Shown here piece after piece: positions 1 to 11,499 of a stretch of DNA of 64,000 nucleotides; within the stretch, counting starts at the first letter, position 1, and every line of letters begins with the position of its first letter. A program made the position numbers and the translations under genes. A model generated the notes under the pieces. It was not told the origin of the DNA. It ran no database searches and saw nothing but the letters and a program-made list of their open reading frames with translations. The stretch comes from Cliona cf. orientalis (lineage: Eukaryota > Porifera > Demospongiae > Clionaida > Clionaidae): the NCBI GenBank assembly GCA_963930775.1, contig OZ005689.1, positions 8,444,854 to 8,508,853 of the forward strand. The letters run 5' to 3'.

Positions 1-956
1 GTATTTCTTCAGCTTTTAAGGCCACTCCAAATCAATCAATAGTTTCTGGTCACCCGCCCGCATGACATTTTGAAAAGCCAGTTTATGAGGACTATAATGA
101 TATTCATAGAAAAGATGACGTAAAATTACAGTCATCATAATTATTATGATACTCTCGAGATCTCGATCTCAAGCTCATTCATTACCTTGCTGCACATGGT
201 GAATCGAATACTCTAACTTTCACTGTGTCATACCAGTTTGTCATCCTCCAAAATTTTACATGATCAAACTCAAATACATGGTCAAATGAAAGTTATTGTC
301 ATTTTGCCCATATATGGTCAAACATGCAGCAAATATATGGTCAAAATTCAAGAAGATCCCCTTACATAATCATCACGGATATGATGTATCTATTAGTTAA
401 TTGGACCGACATGACGTTAACAGAATCACCGCCAGAATCCGCGTTCGCTAATAAAAATTCGCGATCGCGTGCATAGACGTACACTCACGATCCTTACCGT
501 ATGTAATCTCGTTCACGGACCCGCCCCCTTTAGGGCGGAGTCTGGGGACTTGACCATTTCGCTCCGCTCCTACGTGGAGTGTATTGTATGGTATTAAAGC
601 AGTATGGTAAGCATAGTGGAGTAGTGGCCGAAAGGCAAACTGCTTCTAGAGATTACTTGAAATATGCACTAAACAACGTTAAATGGGTGGTTCATCCCTT
701 AAGTAACCTCTAGAAGCGATTTACCTCTCAGTTAGCGCTTCCGCCACTACGCGCATTGGTTTGGTCACGTAGCTATTCTTTGTACTTGCGCTTATGATTA
801 ATATTGCGTTGTCGCGAACGTTTTTGAGGACCTCGCCGATTTGTGGTGCGGTTTCTATCTTACCTAGGGTGGATCTACTCGAAAACACCGAAGTGGATTG
901 GTTTTGCATACTTTCACTTTTTCGGTTGGACACCCTACATGTAGGTCATTTAGATC
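1..956. other. No gene; MITE end and a hairpin
   Basis: I see no convincing coding sequence here. Near base 20 the sequence matches one end of the GGCCACTCCAAAT element that is complete at about 27273-27515, so the window opens inside or beside a second member. A hairpin with arms 642-658 and 701-717 (one mismatch) surrounds a short A/T-rich loop. Confidence 0.5.
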
Positions 957-1968
957 TTTACGTAAAAGTAGGAAAATTGCCATGATTCTATCATGGGAAG
1001 ATTTTACGTGACTTCTCCCTTGGGTTAATCATGGGGAGATTTTACGTGACTTCTACCATGATCTAATCATGGGAGGATTTTACGTCACATGTAAAGTATT
1101 CCCAATGTTTACATTCGTTCACTTTATATGGGAAGATTTTACGTAAGGTCAAAGTTCTTACGTAAAATCTTCCCATGTAATACTGACTTACCAACACAAT
1201 AATCAGGGGGTGCTTTATGTGTGACCTCTGACCTCACGTAAAATCTCCCCAGATATATACAATGCATAGGTATGTGGGCTGATAATACTGCAACAACCCA
1301 CTGCTCATACAGATGGACTTTAACCTCACGTAAAACCTTCCCAGATATAAACAATGAATGTATTGTGGGATGACATTAATGCCAGCAAAAGTTATGCTGT
1401 AAGTAAAAGTGGCCATATATAGGCTGCCCTTTGACCCCAGGAAGATATTAAATATACACACCATAAACTCATCGGGCACATTGATATTAATTTCAAGGTT
1501 ACAAACGCAACAATGATCCGACTTATGGGAGCCAAATAAAGTCATGAGCATGATAATTGCATACCTGAGTAGGAATTTAGTTGTCGCGGTGTCAGAGGGA
1601 ATGGATTTGTAGAAGTACGAGGTATTCTAGCTTTATCCCATGGGTCCGGAGTGGGTTCAGCTGAGTGGGTTGGACCGGAGTTGATCTCGAAACGATCGAC
1701 GATGGTGCTCGTCTTTACATTAATCAAAATTAATGTTTAACCAGCTCAGCAAATATTGATAGATTTACTGCGCACGCGCACTTGGCAAAGCTGTAGCCCG
1801 CGCGCATCTACTACGGTGCATCTCTGCACATTGATCAGCCCCACCCCCGTCAGAAACATTCAGAAATCTGATTGGTTGGTTGGTTAAGCGGGCGCGGGAT
1901 TCTTCCATTTGCATAGTCTGAAAGTGTTTCAGGTTAGCTAGCTATGGCTATTAGCAAGTTCAGTGTGC
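957..1968 (+). repeat. Left inverted arm of the foldback element
   Basis: Reverse complement of the right arm from the outer TTTACGTAAAAG end to the inner sequence GCTATTAGCAAGTTCAGTGT. It lacks the extra tandem units present on the right. A 61-codon frame at 1542-1727 is repeated letter for letter in the right arm (3911-4096), which shows recent divergence or gene conversion rather than coding function. Confidence 0.85.
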
Positions 1969-1982
1969 GAATGCTAGTCTTG

Positions 1983-2402
1983 GTTGTGATGTGCTGGAGT
2001 TTGTCCACATGTTCTTTTAAGAACAATTATTTGTGGAAGAATAGAAGCATCACTACTATAAGCAAAAGGAGACTTAGCAGGGCTAGAATGAGGGGAAAAC
2101 TCTTGATGGTGTAGATTGGTGGTACTAGAGAGTGGAGATCAGTGCTTCTGCTTCCTATATACACAGATGATGCTGTACAAACAGTAGGGGGAAGGGATTC
2201 CACTGCAGTGATTTTGTTTGTGGCAGCTGAACTTGTATTTGCCGGCAAAGTCGTTGTCAAATTGGCAACAGGAGAAAGAAGACTGCTTGCCTGACTGCAA
2301 AAGTGAGGCAAGTGGACAATAGGTCTCTTCACTTCTTCTGGATAAGTCCACGAACAATTGTTCTTAAAAGAACATGTGGACAAACTCCAGCACATCACAA
2401 CA
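1983..2402. repeat. Nested inverted repeat inside the element core
   Basis: About 48 bp at 1983-2030 (starting TGTGATGTGCTGGAGTTTGT) returns inverted at 2355-2402. It sits just inside the outer arms and overlaps the 5' end of the reverse transcriptase frame. The 320 bp between the stems shows no recognisable protein. Confidence 0.75.
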
Positions 2403-3678
2403 CCTTTTTTCATTCATGTTTCAATATACTTCACACCCACCTATTACATCGCATAGCTTGCATAATTTCGAGTGCTCGGAAGAACATCTTTGCACTGAAG
2501 AAGAAGTTTTTGATCTTCTTTCATCCTTGGATATTACCAAAGCCAGTGGTCCTGATGGACTATCGGCCAGAATGCTGAAATCCACTGCAACGAGTATTAC
2601 CACTTCTGTGACTAAACTCTTCAACCTTTCTATCTCCAAATGTAGGGTACCTATGATGTGGAAGAAATCTGCAATAGTACCAATTCCAAAAGCCTCAGAT
2701 GTAACTTCTCCTTCTAACTACCGGCCGATATCGTTGCTTCCTCTTTTGAGTAAATTACTTGAAACACACTTCCACAGCCTGATCACCCAACACCTACCAT
2801 CTCGTCTTATTTTTTCTGACTCTCAGTGGGGATTTACAGAGGGAAGATCAACAGTGACAGCTCTTATAAAGTGTGTTGATAACTGGCTGAAGATGATGGA
2901 AGAAGGTAAAGAGATATGTGCAGTATTCTTTGATTACCGGAAGGCCTTTGATACCGTACCTCACCAGCCACTAATGGCTAAGCTTACAGGTCTTGAGCTA
3001 GATCATACCATCCTTTGCTGGCTGCAGGATTATCTCTCTTACAGGAGTCAAACAGTTGTTGTTGGTGGTGAAACATCTGATCCACTACCTGTTGTTTCTG
3101 GAGTACCCCAGGGTTCGGTGCTCGGTCCTCTCTTATTTCTTCTTTATATTAACGATCTCCCAAGTGCTGTATCTGGCTATGTGAATCTCTTTGCTGATGA
3201 TGTTCTGCTGTATCATGTAATTTCTTCCGCAGAAGACTATACTGTACTGCAAGAGATGGTGAGTTCCATTGAGCAATGGTCAACTAATAACTACCTTTAT
3301 CTCCACCCAATGAAATGCAAGTATATGATTATCTCTCGTAAGCGGTCACCCACACTTCCAGAAAAGTCCTTGGAATTGCTTGGGAATGAACTGGAGCGAG
3401 TCAACAGCTATAAATACTTGGGTGTGCTGCTTATAAGCGATCTATCTTGGTCTTCTCATGTTGGCAACATTTGCACTAAGGCACGCCGTGTACTGGGTCT
3501 CCTCTACAGGAGGTTTTATGGGCAGACCTCGCAGAGTTCATTGAAACAGCTGTATCTGTCCCTAGTTAGACCCCACATGGAGTATGCATGTCAAGTATGG
3601 GACCCTCATTTGGTGAAAGACAAGAAAGCAATTGAAAGTGTCCAGAAGTTTGCTCTGAAAGTAGTAACCGCACACTGA
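2374..3678 (+). pseudogene. Non-LTR reverse transcriptase, truncated (CR1/L2-like)
   Basis: An open frame of 434 codons with the reverse-transcriptase core of LINE elements in order: KASGPDGLSARML, NYRPISLLPLLSKLLE, FFDYRKAFDTVPH, SGVPQGSVLGPLLFLLYIND, then the catalytic FADD box near 3190-3201, and the thumb-like C-terminal part. In a working element this enzyme copies RNA at a nicked target. Here there is no endonuclease domain upstream, and the frame ends abruptly at VVTAH exactly where the right inverted arm begins, so both ends are missing. The first ATG lies inside a nested inverted repeat and is unlikely to be a true start. The clade assignment (CR1/L2/Rex group) is from motif resemblance only. 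Confidence 0.85.
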
Positions 3679-5147
3679 ACTTGCTAATAGCCATAGCTAG
3701 CTAACCTGAAACACTTTCAGACTATGCAAATGGAAGAATCCCGCGCCCGCTTAACCAACCAACCAATCAGATTTCTGAATGTTTCTGACGGGGGTGGGGC
3801 TGATCAATGTGCAGAGATGCACCGTAGTAGATGCGCGCGGGCTACAGCTTTGCCAAGTGCGCGTGCGCAGTAAATCTATCAATATTTGCTGAGCTGGTTA
3901 AACATTAATTTTGATTAATGTAAAGACGAGCACCATCGTCGATCGTTTCGAGATCAACTCCGGTCCAACCCACTCAGCTGAACCCACTCCGGACCCATGG
4001 GATAAAGCTAGAATACCTCGTACTTCTACAAATCCATTCCCTCTGACACCGCGACAACTAAATTCCTACTCAGGTATGCAATTATCATGCTCATGACTTT
4101 ATTTGGCTCCCATAAGTCGGATCATTGTTGCGTTTGTAACCTTGAAATTAATATCAATGTGCCCGATGAGTTTACGGTGTGTATATTTAATATCTTCCTG
4201 GGGTCAAAGGGCAGCCTACATATGGCCGCTTTTACTTACAGCATAACTTTTGCTGGCATTAATGTCATCCCACAATACATTCATTGTTTATATCTGGGAA
4301 GGTTTTACGTGAGGTTAAAGTCCATCTGTATGAGCAGTGGGTTGTTACAGTATTATCAGCCCACATACCTATACATTGTATATCTGGGGAGATTTTACGT
4401 GAGGTCAGAGGTCACACATAAATCACCCCCTGATTATTGTGTTGGTAAGTCAGTATTACATGGGGAGATTTTACGTGAGGTCAGAGGTCACACATAAAGC
4501 ACCCCCTGATTAATGGAGTATTATATGGGAAGATTTTACGTGAGGTTAAAGTTCATCTGTATGAGCAGTGTGTTGTTGCAGTATTATCAGCCCACATACC
4601 TATGCATTGTATATATCTGGGGAGATTTTACGTGAGGTCAGAGGTCACACATAAAGCACCCCCTGATTATTGTGTTGGTAAGTCAGTATTACATGGGGAG
4701 ATTTTACGTGAGGTCAGAGGTCACACATAAAGCACCCCCTGATTAATGGAGTATTATATGGGAAGATTTTACGTGAGGTTAAAGTTCATCTGTATGAGCA
4801 GTGTGTTGTTGCAGTATTATCAGCCCACATACCTATGCATTGTATATATCTGGGGAGATTTTACGTGAGGTCAGAGGTCACACATAAAGCACCCCCTGAT
4901 TATTGTGTTGGTAAGTCAGTATTACATGGGAAGATTTTACGTAAGAACTTTGACCTTACGTAAAATCTTCCCATATAAAGTGAACGAATGTAAACATTGG
5001 GAATACTTTACATGTGACGTAAAATCCTCCCATGATTAGATCATGGCAGAAGTCACGTAAAATCTCCCCATGATTAACCCAAGGGAGAAGTCACGTAAAA
5101 TCTTCCCATGATAGAATCATGGCAATTTTCCTACTTTTACGTAAACA
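3670..5147 (-). repeat. Right inverted arm with ~235-bp tandem units
   Basis: Inverted copy of the left arm. Between about 4260 and 4930 a unit of roughly 235 bp recurs, each with GGGGAGATTTTACGTGAGGT, a stretch starting CAGAGGTCACACATAAAGCA and a block starting TATCAGCCCACATACC. The left arm has only one such unit, so the expansion happened after the arms formed. Confidence 0.8.
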
Positions 5148-5169
5148 TCTGTAGGACCTTGGCACAGCT

Positions 5170-5640
5170 GGAGTGGTGCACGCACGGGTAAGGTATTCAT
5201 CACGGATCCGCGCACACTACGGGCCGGGCAAGGAATTCCTAATTGAAGGATGCACGGGTAAGGTATTCCTGTATCCGGGTACACTACGGGCAAGGAATTT
5301 CCCATTGGCACAGACGAAGGGGTGCACGGGTAAGGTATTCACAGTGGATCCGCGCACACTACGGGCAAGGAATTCCTAACTGAAGGGATGCACGGGTAAG
5401 GTATTTCCCTGATGTGGGTACAGCACACTACGGGCAAGGAATTTCACATAGGCACAGTATCGTCAACATGCAAGGGGTGCACAGGTAAGGCATTCCCAGA
5501 TGTGGGTACAGCACACTACGGGTGTCGTCAACATGCAAGGGGTGCACGGGTAAGGTATTCCTGACCACAGCACACTACGGGCAAGGAGTTTGCGTCGAAA
5601 GTGTATAACCTTAGGGGTGCACGGGTAAGGCATTCCCAGA
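5170..5640 (+). promoter_or_regulatory. Alternating GGGCAAGGAATT / GGGTAAGGTATTC array, copy A
   Basis: Two related short repeats alternate about 12 times, 30-40 bp apart: CACTACGGGCAAGGAATTTC and GGGTGCACGGGTAAGGTATTC. The same alternation lies upstream of kinase copies B and C and, more diverged, upstream of receptor R5. It stops about 80 bp before the kinase ATG. A regulatory role is inference from position; it might also be a satellite that travelled with the gene. Confidence 0.6.
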
Positions 5641-5722
5641 CGAGGATGCTAAAACCACTGTCCAGCAATCATAAGATTATCACGTTCAGACACACAAATT
5701 TTCGAGTCTGAGATATTTTGTT

Positions 5723-6091
5723 ATGGCAGGAAAGTATCTTTTTTCGAGCCTTGAGCCATACAAACTGACACGTGTTGAGCTGACTGGCATTAAGCTTGGT
5801 CATGGCTCGTATGCTTCTGTGGTGGAGGTGAATTACATGGGACTAAAGTGTGCTGGAAAGAAGGTCCACGAAGTACTTTTTGAGCAGGGGGAAACCAACT
5901 ACATTGTTCGTCACTTTGAGGAAGAATATCGTATCCTTAGCTCACCATTATCCAACCCAAACTTTCCCCCTTCCTTTATCTACGGTTTTTAGGAGTTCAC
6001 TTCAAATTATGAAAATAAAAGAGTGCCGATGCTAGCGATGGAGTTCTTACCTATGAACTTGACATCCTGTATCCAGAAGCATGGGATACCT
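5723..6091 (+). pseudogene. Kinase copy A: truncated N-terminal kinase exon
   Basis: Starts MAGKYLFSSLEPYKLTRVEL and follows the N-lobe of copies B and C: glycine loop GHGSYASVV, the β3 lysine in KCAGKK, then the αC region HFEEEYRILSS. Past that point small changes shift the frame and give a stop at 5990-5992. DNA similarity continues to about 6091 (CATGGGATACC) and then ends, so the catalytic loop, SH2 and pseudokinase parts are absent. It keeps the complete upstream repeat array. It is best read as a 5' fragment left by an incomplete duplication. Confidence 0.85.
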
Positions 6092-6688
6092 TAAGATTCA
6101 TGACACAAATTAAAATTGAGGCAACAAAAAACACCCTGGTAGTGTTCAAATTAATAGCATAAGGTATTTATTATTACGCTTACTCATTTTTGCCTAAACA
6201 TTAATTTAAAAGCTAAATCTACATAATGCTAGCTGAATAATGGCTTGTCATCCATGACTTTACAGCTAGATAGACCTAAAACACTGTACAGTAGCTATAG
6301 CTGCACGCGCTAGATCACATTGACATCACCATGGTAATGTGCGTGCACAAACCATATTATTATAGTAATTATAATGGTCATACCATGCAACAAACTAGTT
6401 ATTACACGGGTTTGCTTCGTGCCACACTGTAGATATTGGCACAGTGTAATAAAATTATAGTGACGTAAAGCCTGATCTGCTGTGTGGCACTCCAGTCCTA
6501 TTACATGCCATACAAGTGGGAGATAGACGCCCTGGAGACGAACCAATCTGCGTTTTACTGGATTATAATATAAAAAATTGGGTATAGAACAATATCAGTT
6601 ATGCATAATAATAATAATAAAAATATTATTATAACACATCTAAATTAATGGAATTAAGAAGTTTCGCATTTTATTATAAGCTATGTTA
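6092..6688. other. No gene seen
   Basis: AT-rich sequence between the kinase fragment and the 3' end of receptor R1, with an ATAATAATAATA run near 6606. No splice-flanked coding exon is apparent on either strand. Confidence 0.4.
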
Positions 6689-9602
6689 TTATTCACAATG
6701 AAACAGTCCTACTTCTCCATACGCAGGATTGTTTTCCATTTTCACTCTTTGTCGAGAAAGTTTAACGATTTCATAAGCACTGCATTTGTACATCTCTAAC
6801 TCAACCTCAGTTTCAAGGGGTGAACCTTGCAAAACAAGCTAAGGGAGATAGGATTAGCCTTAATGTGACTGGTTTAACTGGAGCTGAGTATGGAGTGTCT
6901 ACCTTTGCTTTAGAGAATGGACTGCCGTTCCCAGGATTGGTAGCTTTACCAAGAAATGATGCTATTTCCAATAGCCACCAAGGTTTGTGGACATAATAAT
7001 TAGCATTAATTTTTAATAGTTACATTACAGACCGGGCACCACAGCAGCCACCACTTATAGGATTTGATCTTATTAAGACATCTTCCAGTATTTGCATCAC
7101 CTGCATCTTCCTTGAGAGTTCTACCACTGACTGTGTGGCAGTGGTACATCAGCGAATCTCTCAGCTCAACTCTAGTGGACTGATGAACATTGAATCAAGT
7201 CACAAATTCACCAGATCTGGTGACACTGCATATGGATGTATTGAGGGAGTCAACCTGGAGCAGTACCAGGTCGGAGTTGTAGGACACAATGGAACACAAC
7301 AACTCCTAACGAAGCACCGAAAGCGTATGTCAGTGTTATTGTGAAATTAATAATGGCTAAGGTAGCTTTTTTATAATCTCAGACTCGTCAGTTTGTGGTG
7401 TTACGTGTATTACAAGTTCAGCTACAGGTTTATTATTATAATAGCTTAAAAAGTATTATAGTAGCTATGATTGAGATTTGGTATAATATATTCAAATTGT
7501 AGCTCTTGTAGCAGTCCTACTAATTCTCGTGGTGTGCATTGTTCTGACAATAATTTGCAGACGATGCGGCAAACGTATGTTGTGTTCCTTTGCTATACGT
7601 AGCTACATTACTATTAATAACCCTTGATCCTGTCAGGTGTGGAAATGTAGTGTATGTCCTTGGAGCTCGAGCTGTTGAAGGAATACACAACCACCAACAC
7701 TCCAATTGCTGTGGCTCCACTAATGAGTTCACCAGTTACTCTAATCTGACCAGGGAGTTGAGAGCTAGCAACAACATTCTGAATATTATGGGTACCTTTT
7801 GGTAAATTGCATGAATAATCATTCCTCTATAGCTAGATCTACTAAAATTCTTTCTAACTTACTTAGCTCATAATTAGTCACTATCCTATGATTCTCACAC
7901 CCATAAGCTAGAATGGAGGCTCTCCACAGCAAGTTTGGTGGTACACTTTCTTCTATATGCATGACTATCATCTCTCCATTTCTCTCCACAGTGATGTTGG
8001 TGACTAAGTCCTCACGGCCATCAAGAGATTCCAGAGTCATAGGAAGGAACTGGAGCATCGCTCTGAAACTTCCATAATCTCATATTAATAGAATCAAAGT
8101 GAGTATAAAAGATATCATACTTGAATATTTGTCTGAGAACCTCTTGTCAGATTAAGTAAAGTAGTTCCATCAAGTGACTTAAATTTCTCTGTAAAATAAT
8201 TATGTTAAATTTTATGGGTAGGATGCTTCCCTTTGACTAGTCTTTAATACTAATCATGGGGTTCCTACCTTGAATATTCCATTATATTATGTATTTGCGG
8301 CCCCCAGTCTCGCTTAAGCAAAAGTCAGAAATAAAAAGAGTGATACCTTTCCTTTCAGCAGTTGGTCCATTCCTAGCATTTCTCACATTATTTCTTGCAG
8401 CAATGACAGCTTTGTAAATCTGCATCAAGTCAAGACCTTCCTCAGTAACATTGCTACCAGCTACTTCCGTTCGATTTATAAGGATATTCTGGCCACAAGT
8501 GATCTGGTAGAGTTCAACAGTGTAGAGTATGTCTGGATCAGTGTCATTGATATCAAGAGTAGGAAGAGGGTTCCACAATATCGTCAACTCATCTTCAGAA
8601 GAGACCCTTTGAAGGGTTACATTCGTAACCCGTTTGGGGGTGTCTGGAGTCAAGGATAAGATGCAACGATGATAATACTAGCTATTACTGCATGCATAAC
8701 TATGACAGTGTGAATACCTTGTATAAGTAATGCAACAGGTGTTGTAAATTGAGGTGGTGATCCATCAATAAATGCTGCTATACATTCAATTATCATCCCA
8801 TTATAGGAAAGAAGGGTTGCAATTGACAATAATGTAACATCATTTGGTGTAGCAGAAGAGACATTCGGCAAGATAGCTACATTCAGTAGTATTCCATTCA
8901 CTCTCCAACCAATCACATCAGCCAGTGGATGCTGACACTGAAAAGTAGCAGTTCTTTGTTCCACAGCCACAGTCAGCGAAGAGGGAGTTATCTCAAAAGC
9001 AGCTATACAGTGTATGTTAATTATTTCCAGTAAGTGAGTATGCAATATATAGTATTACCTGGTGGTGTATATGTTGGAAAATGTGTAGTTTCCAGTAGTG
9101 AATCTGTTTGAACAAAGAAAATAGTAGACACATTTAAATTAGGTAGAGGTCCATCAAAGAAGACTGCCACACACTCCACTACTGTTCCATTGTACTTGTA
9201 CTGTGGTTCAGCTGGGATGGTCAGAGTGTGCACTATATTACCACTTTCATTCACAAAGCCAGGTCTGATGTCGGAGAACCGTGCAACTGATGAACCATTC
9301 ACTCTCCAAGAGATGTGAGCATCTGATGATGTGTGACGACACCTACTAGGTGGAATTGCTGTTCCCAACTCAGCCGTCACATTGGCAGGGATTTCAGCAA
9401 ATCCTGTACGCAACGGTAATTATAAAATTGGCCATAATATTATTCATTAATATAATAATAAAGGTTATGTAGACTAACTATCAAGCCCTCCAATTTTACC
9501 AGCTTTAATAATTTTCATCATCAAATTTGAATAGTAACAGGACTTACCTGACAATAAGAAAGGAAATAATACTAAAGTGAAACACAGACACCAGTAGCTC
9601 AT
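6689..9602 (-). pseudogene. R1: Ig/FN3 receptor disrupted by inversion and deletion
   Basis: Exons read on the minus strand. 9602-9548: signal peptide MSYWCLCFTLVLFPFLLSG. 9403-9059 and 9002-8718: two Ig-like domains, each with a W and paired Cys (CRCRHT-like, FQCQH, ECIAAF). 8643-8347: FN3. 8188-8121, 8062-7863 and from 7795: further FN3-like parts. Introns are mostly phase 1. The rest of the gene (end of one exon, next exon, transmembrane exon) lies on the plus strand at 6826-7574, and the tail exon (6825-6689) is back on the minus strand, ending MENNPAYGEVGLFHCE. The exon at 8062-7863 lacks 8 bp present in R3, which shifts the frame. It is a type I surface receptor by architecture, paralogous to R3; ligand unknown. 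It is probably not functional as it stands. Confidence 0.8.
6826..7636 (+). other. Inverted segment of R1 (FN3 end and transmembrane exons)
   Basis: On the plus strand: 6826-6982 gives GDRISLNVTGLTGAEYGVST and onward, the second half of an exon whose first half is on the minus strand at 7795-7637. Then comes an exon at 7031-7324 (CVAVVHQRISQLNSSGLMN region). Then 7503-7574, a hydrophobic segment VAVLLILVVCIVLTIICRR that is the likely membrane anchor. In R3 the first two exons follow each other on one strand, and the broken exon is whole there. Flipping this segment restores that order. Confidence 0.85.
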
Positions 9603-11499
9603 TATTCTCCCGGCCCGCTACCACGAAGAGTATGTGCTATAAAAGACACTCAAGACAATACAATAATTCTTAGCAACCACAAATAAGTCCATGCACATGC
9701 ATATTATTGATCTCATAGTTGATGAAAGTGAAATCTGGTACGTGTGGTTTGATAATATTATGACAATTAGTTATTGTTTATGCTCTCCATTACTAATTAT
9801 TGACAATAGTTATCAAAACATTCACCATGTATAATGCCGGCATACCCAGACTGTAAGTACAACTGTTGTATCCCGGCATGCACTCTCTCCCATTAATATT
9901 TTCTGAAGATCGTCTGATCCTCCCACCTTTTCAATGATTCCAGTACATATTATTAATTTTTGTGAATAGACCAGCTCAGGGACAAGACTATCACAGCAAG
10001 ATTTTCATTGCTACCACAATGAGTGCTCAGATACAATAGTTGAATTTGGTTGTAGATATTGAGTAACGATGAATTGATAGGTTATTTATCACAATGACAG
10101 TTTGTTGATAAAACAGTGTCCTACTCAATCTGATTCTGTACTGACATAGAAATAGTATTGTGTTTATATTCTCCACCGCAAAACATGTACTAAGTGTTTA
10201 TCAAAATATTCAGTACCAATGAAAGTGTATGCAGAGCCACATGATAATCATTACTATTGTTTATGCTGAGAAAGGAAACTATTGCTAGAACCTAGCAACA
10301 ACTGTGACTATAGATGAAAATGCCAGTGAGATGGTTGTTTGTCTAAACATATTGAGTGCACATGCACCCATGTAGCTCCTGCATCTCTCCAGCTAGCGCT
10401 GCAGTGCCTATGGGACTGATAATTAGGCCTTGCCCAATTATGCTAGCATAATTTTGAGACTAATAGGTAACACAGAGCATTGAGAATAATGCCAAGGCTA
10501 ATAGGGACTATTTCCCCAAAAATTCGAATAATTTGAACAGCTATGACCTTTGCACCAGAATAAGTTTGCTAAGTAGCTCAAAGATCAAAATTCCAATTGC
10601 TAGCTATGACCTTTGCACCTGAGCATATGGCAAAAAAAATGCTTAGCCCACTGCCTCCTCTGCCCCCTAGCCTGGCCACCCTCCAAGCATATCATGGTAA
10701 TATTATGTACATTTAGCATTAATTGTTTATCTGGTATAACTTGTCCATAAAGACATTGTGCCCACCCCCCCTCCCCCACCCCACCCAAACTTTAATGTTT
10801 CCGCTTCCGCTACCTCTGCCCCTTCAGAAGTTTCAGCCTCATAATATTATTCATCAGTTACTGTATTGAATGTTTTTACAAGCATTGCAATTTCCATAAC
10901 AATCATGAAATCAAACCACACAGCTAGGGTAATACAAACTGTCACAGAATTATCAATATTCATTGTTACTGAAACTGTATGACTGTTATAATCATCATGG
11001 TATAATATACCAGTACAGGAAACTGGAATAACGGACTACATAGCAATGTCATGACATTGTGTCTTGTTTTTCCTCTTTGGCAGTAAGTCATGTTTATATT
11101 ATAAAGATTATAGTCTTGTCTCTGGTTCATTCCCACCTTTATAGGCATCTGTACCTGATCCATTTAAATGCTGGGAGGTTTAAAGGGCTTTGGGAAATGT
11201 AAATGTACCCCTGTAAATGCCAATGTAACAGATGTAATTTGGAGTGTTATCGTTGAAAGTACACTCGATACAAATAATATTATTAATAGCAGCCATAATT
11301 ATTATATGCATTGGAGTAAAAAAAATGAGTGGGCTCTCTTTACTGTAACAATTATTAATAGTTAACATTAATTTTATCTATACCAGTCAGTGCTACCATA
11401 AAGGTCATAGCATGAGTTCGACATCATAATAATAATTTTGCACCATATTATTATTAGTACAATGAGTATATAATAGCCAAGTATGCGTGACACTATATT
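9603..11499. other. 1.9 kb without a recognised gene
   Basis: The first ~240 bp upstream of R1 match the region upstream of R3 (about 16834-17110), so the 5' flank was duplicated with the gene. The remainder is AT-rich and holds short frames without domain resemblance or splice context. Confidence 0.45.

Larger units (their letters stand above)
957..5147. mobile_element. Foldback-type element enclosing a reverse transcriptase
   Basis: Both ends carry the same inverted sequence (TTTACGTAAAAGTAGG, continuing GAAAATTGCC). The left arm (957-1968) and right arm (3670-5147) are near-identical inverted copies; the right arm is longer because of internal tandem repeats. The arms are crowded with the motif GGGRAGATTTTACGTRAGGT. 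Long, internally repetitive inverted arms are typical of foldback/Galileo-like DNA elements. The core between them (1969-3669) encodes a non-LTR reverse transcriptase. No transposase is seen and I could not fix a target-site duplication. It could be a foldback element that received a LINE fragment, or two inverted copies of one element flanking a LINE scrap. Confidence 0.75.

Noticed and set aside
1542-1727. 61-codon frame identical in both foldback arms (also 3911-4096)
   Set aside because: Identity comes from the inverted arms; no start context, domain or partner exon.
2027-2413. 128-codon minus frame with a hydrophobic end
   Set aside because: It overlaps the nested palindrome and runs antisense to the RT start; no domain recognised.
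5170-5640. CRISPR-like array
   Set aside because: Repeats alternate between two variants, spacers are not unique and are themselves related, and the genome is eukaryotic.
11168-11365. Overlapping frames on both strands around 11.2 kb
   Set aside because: Short, with no splice-site context, no domain and no paralogue elsewhere in the window.
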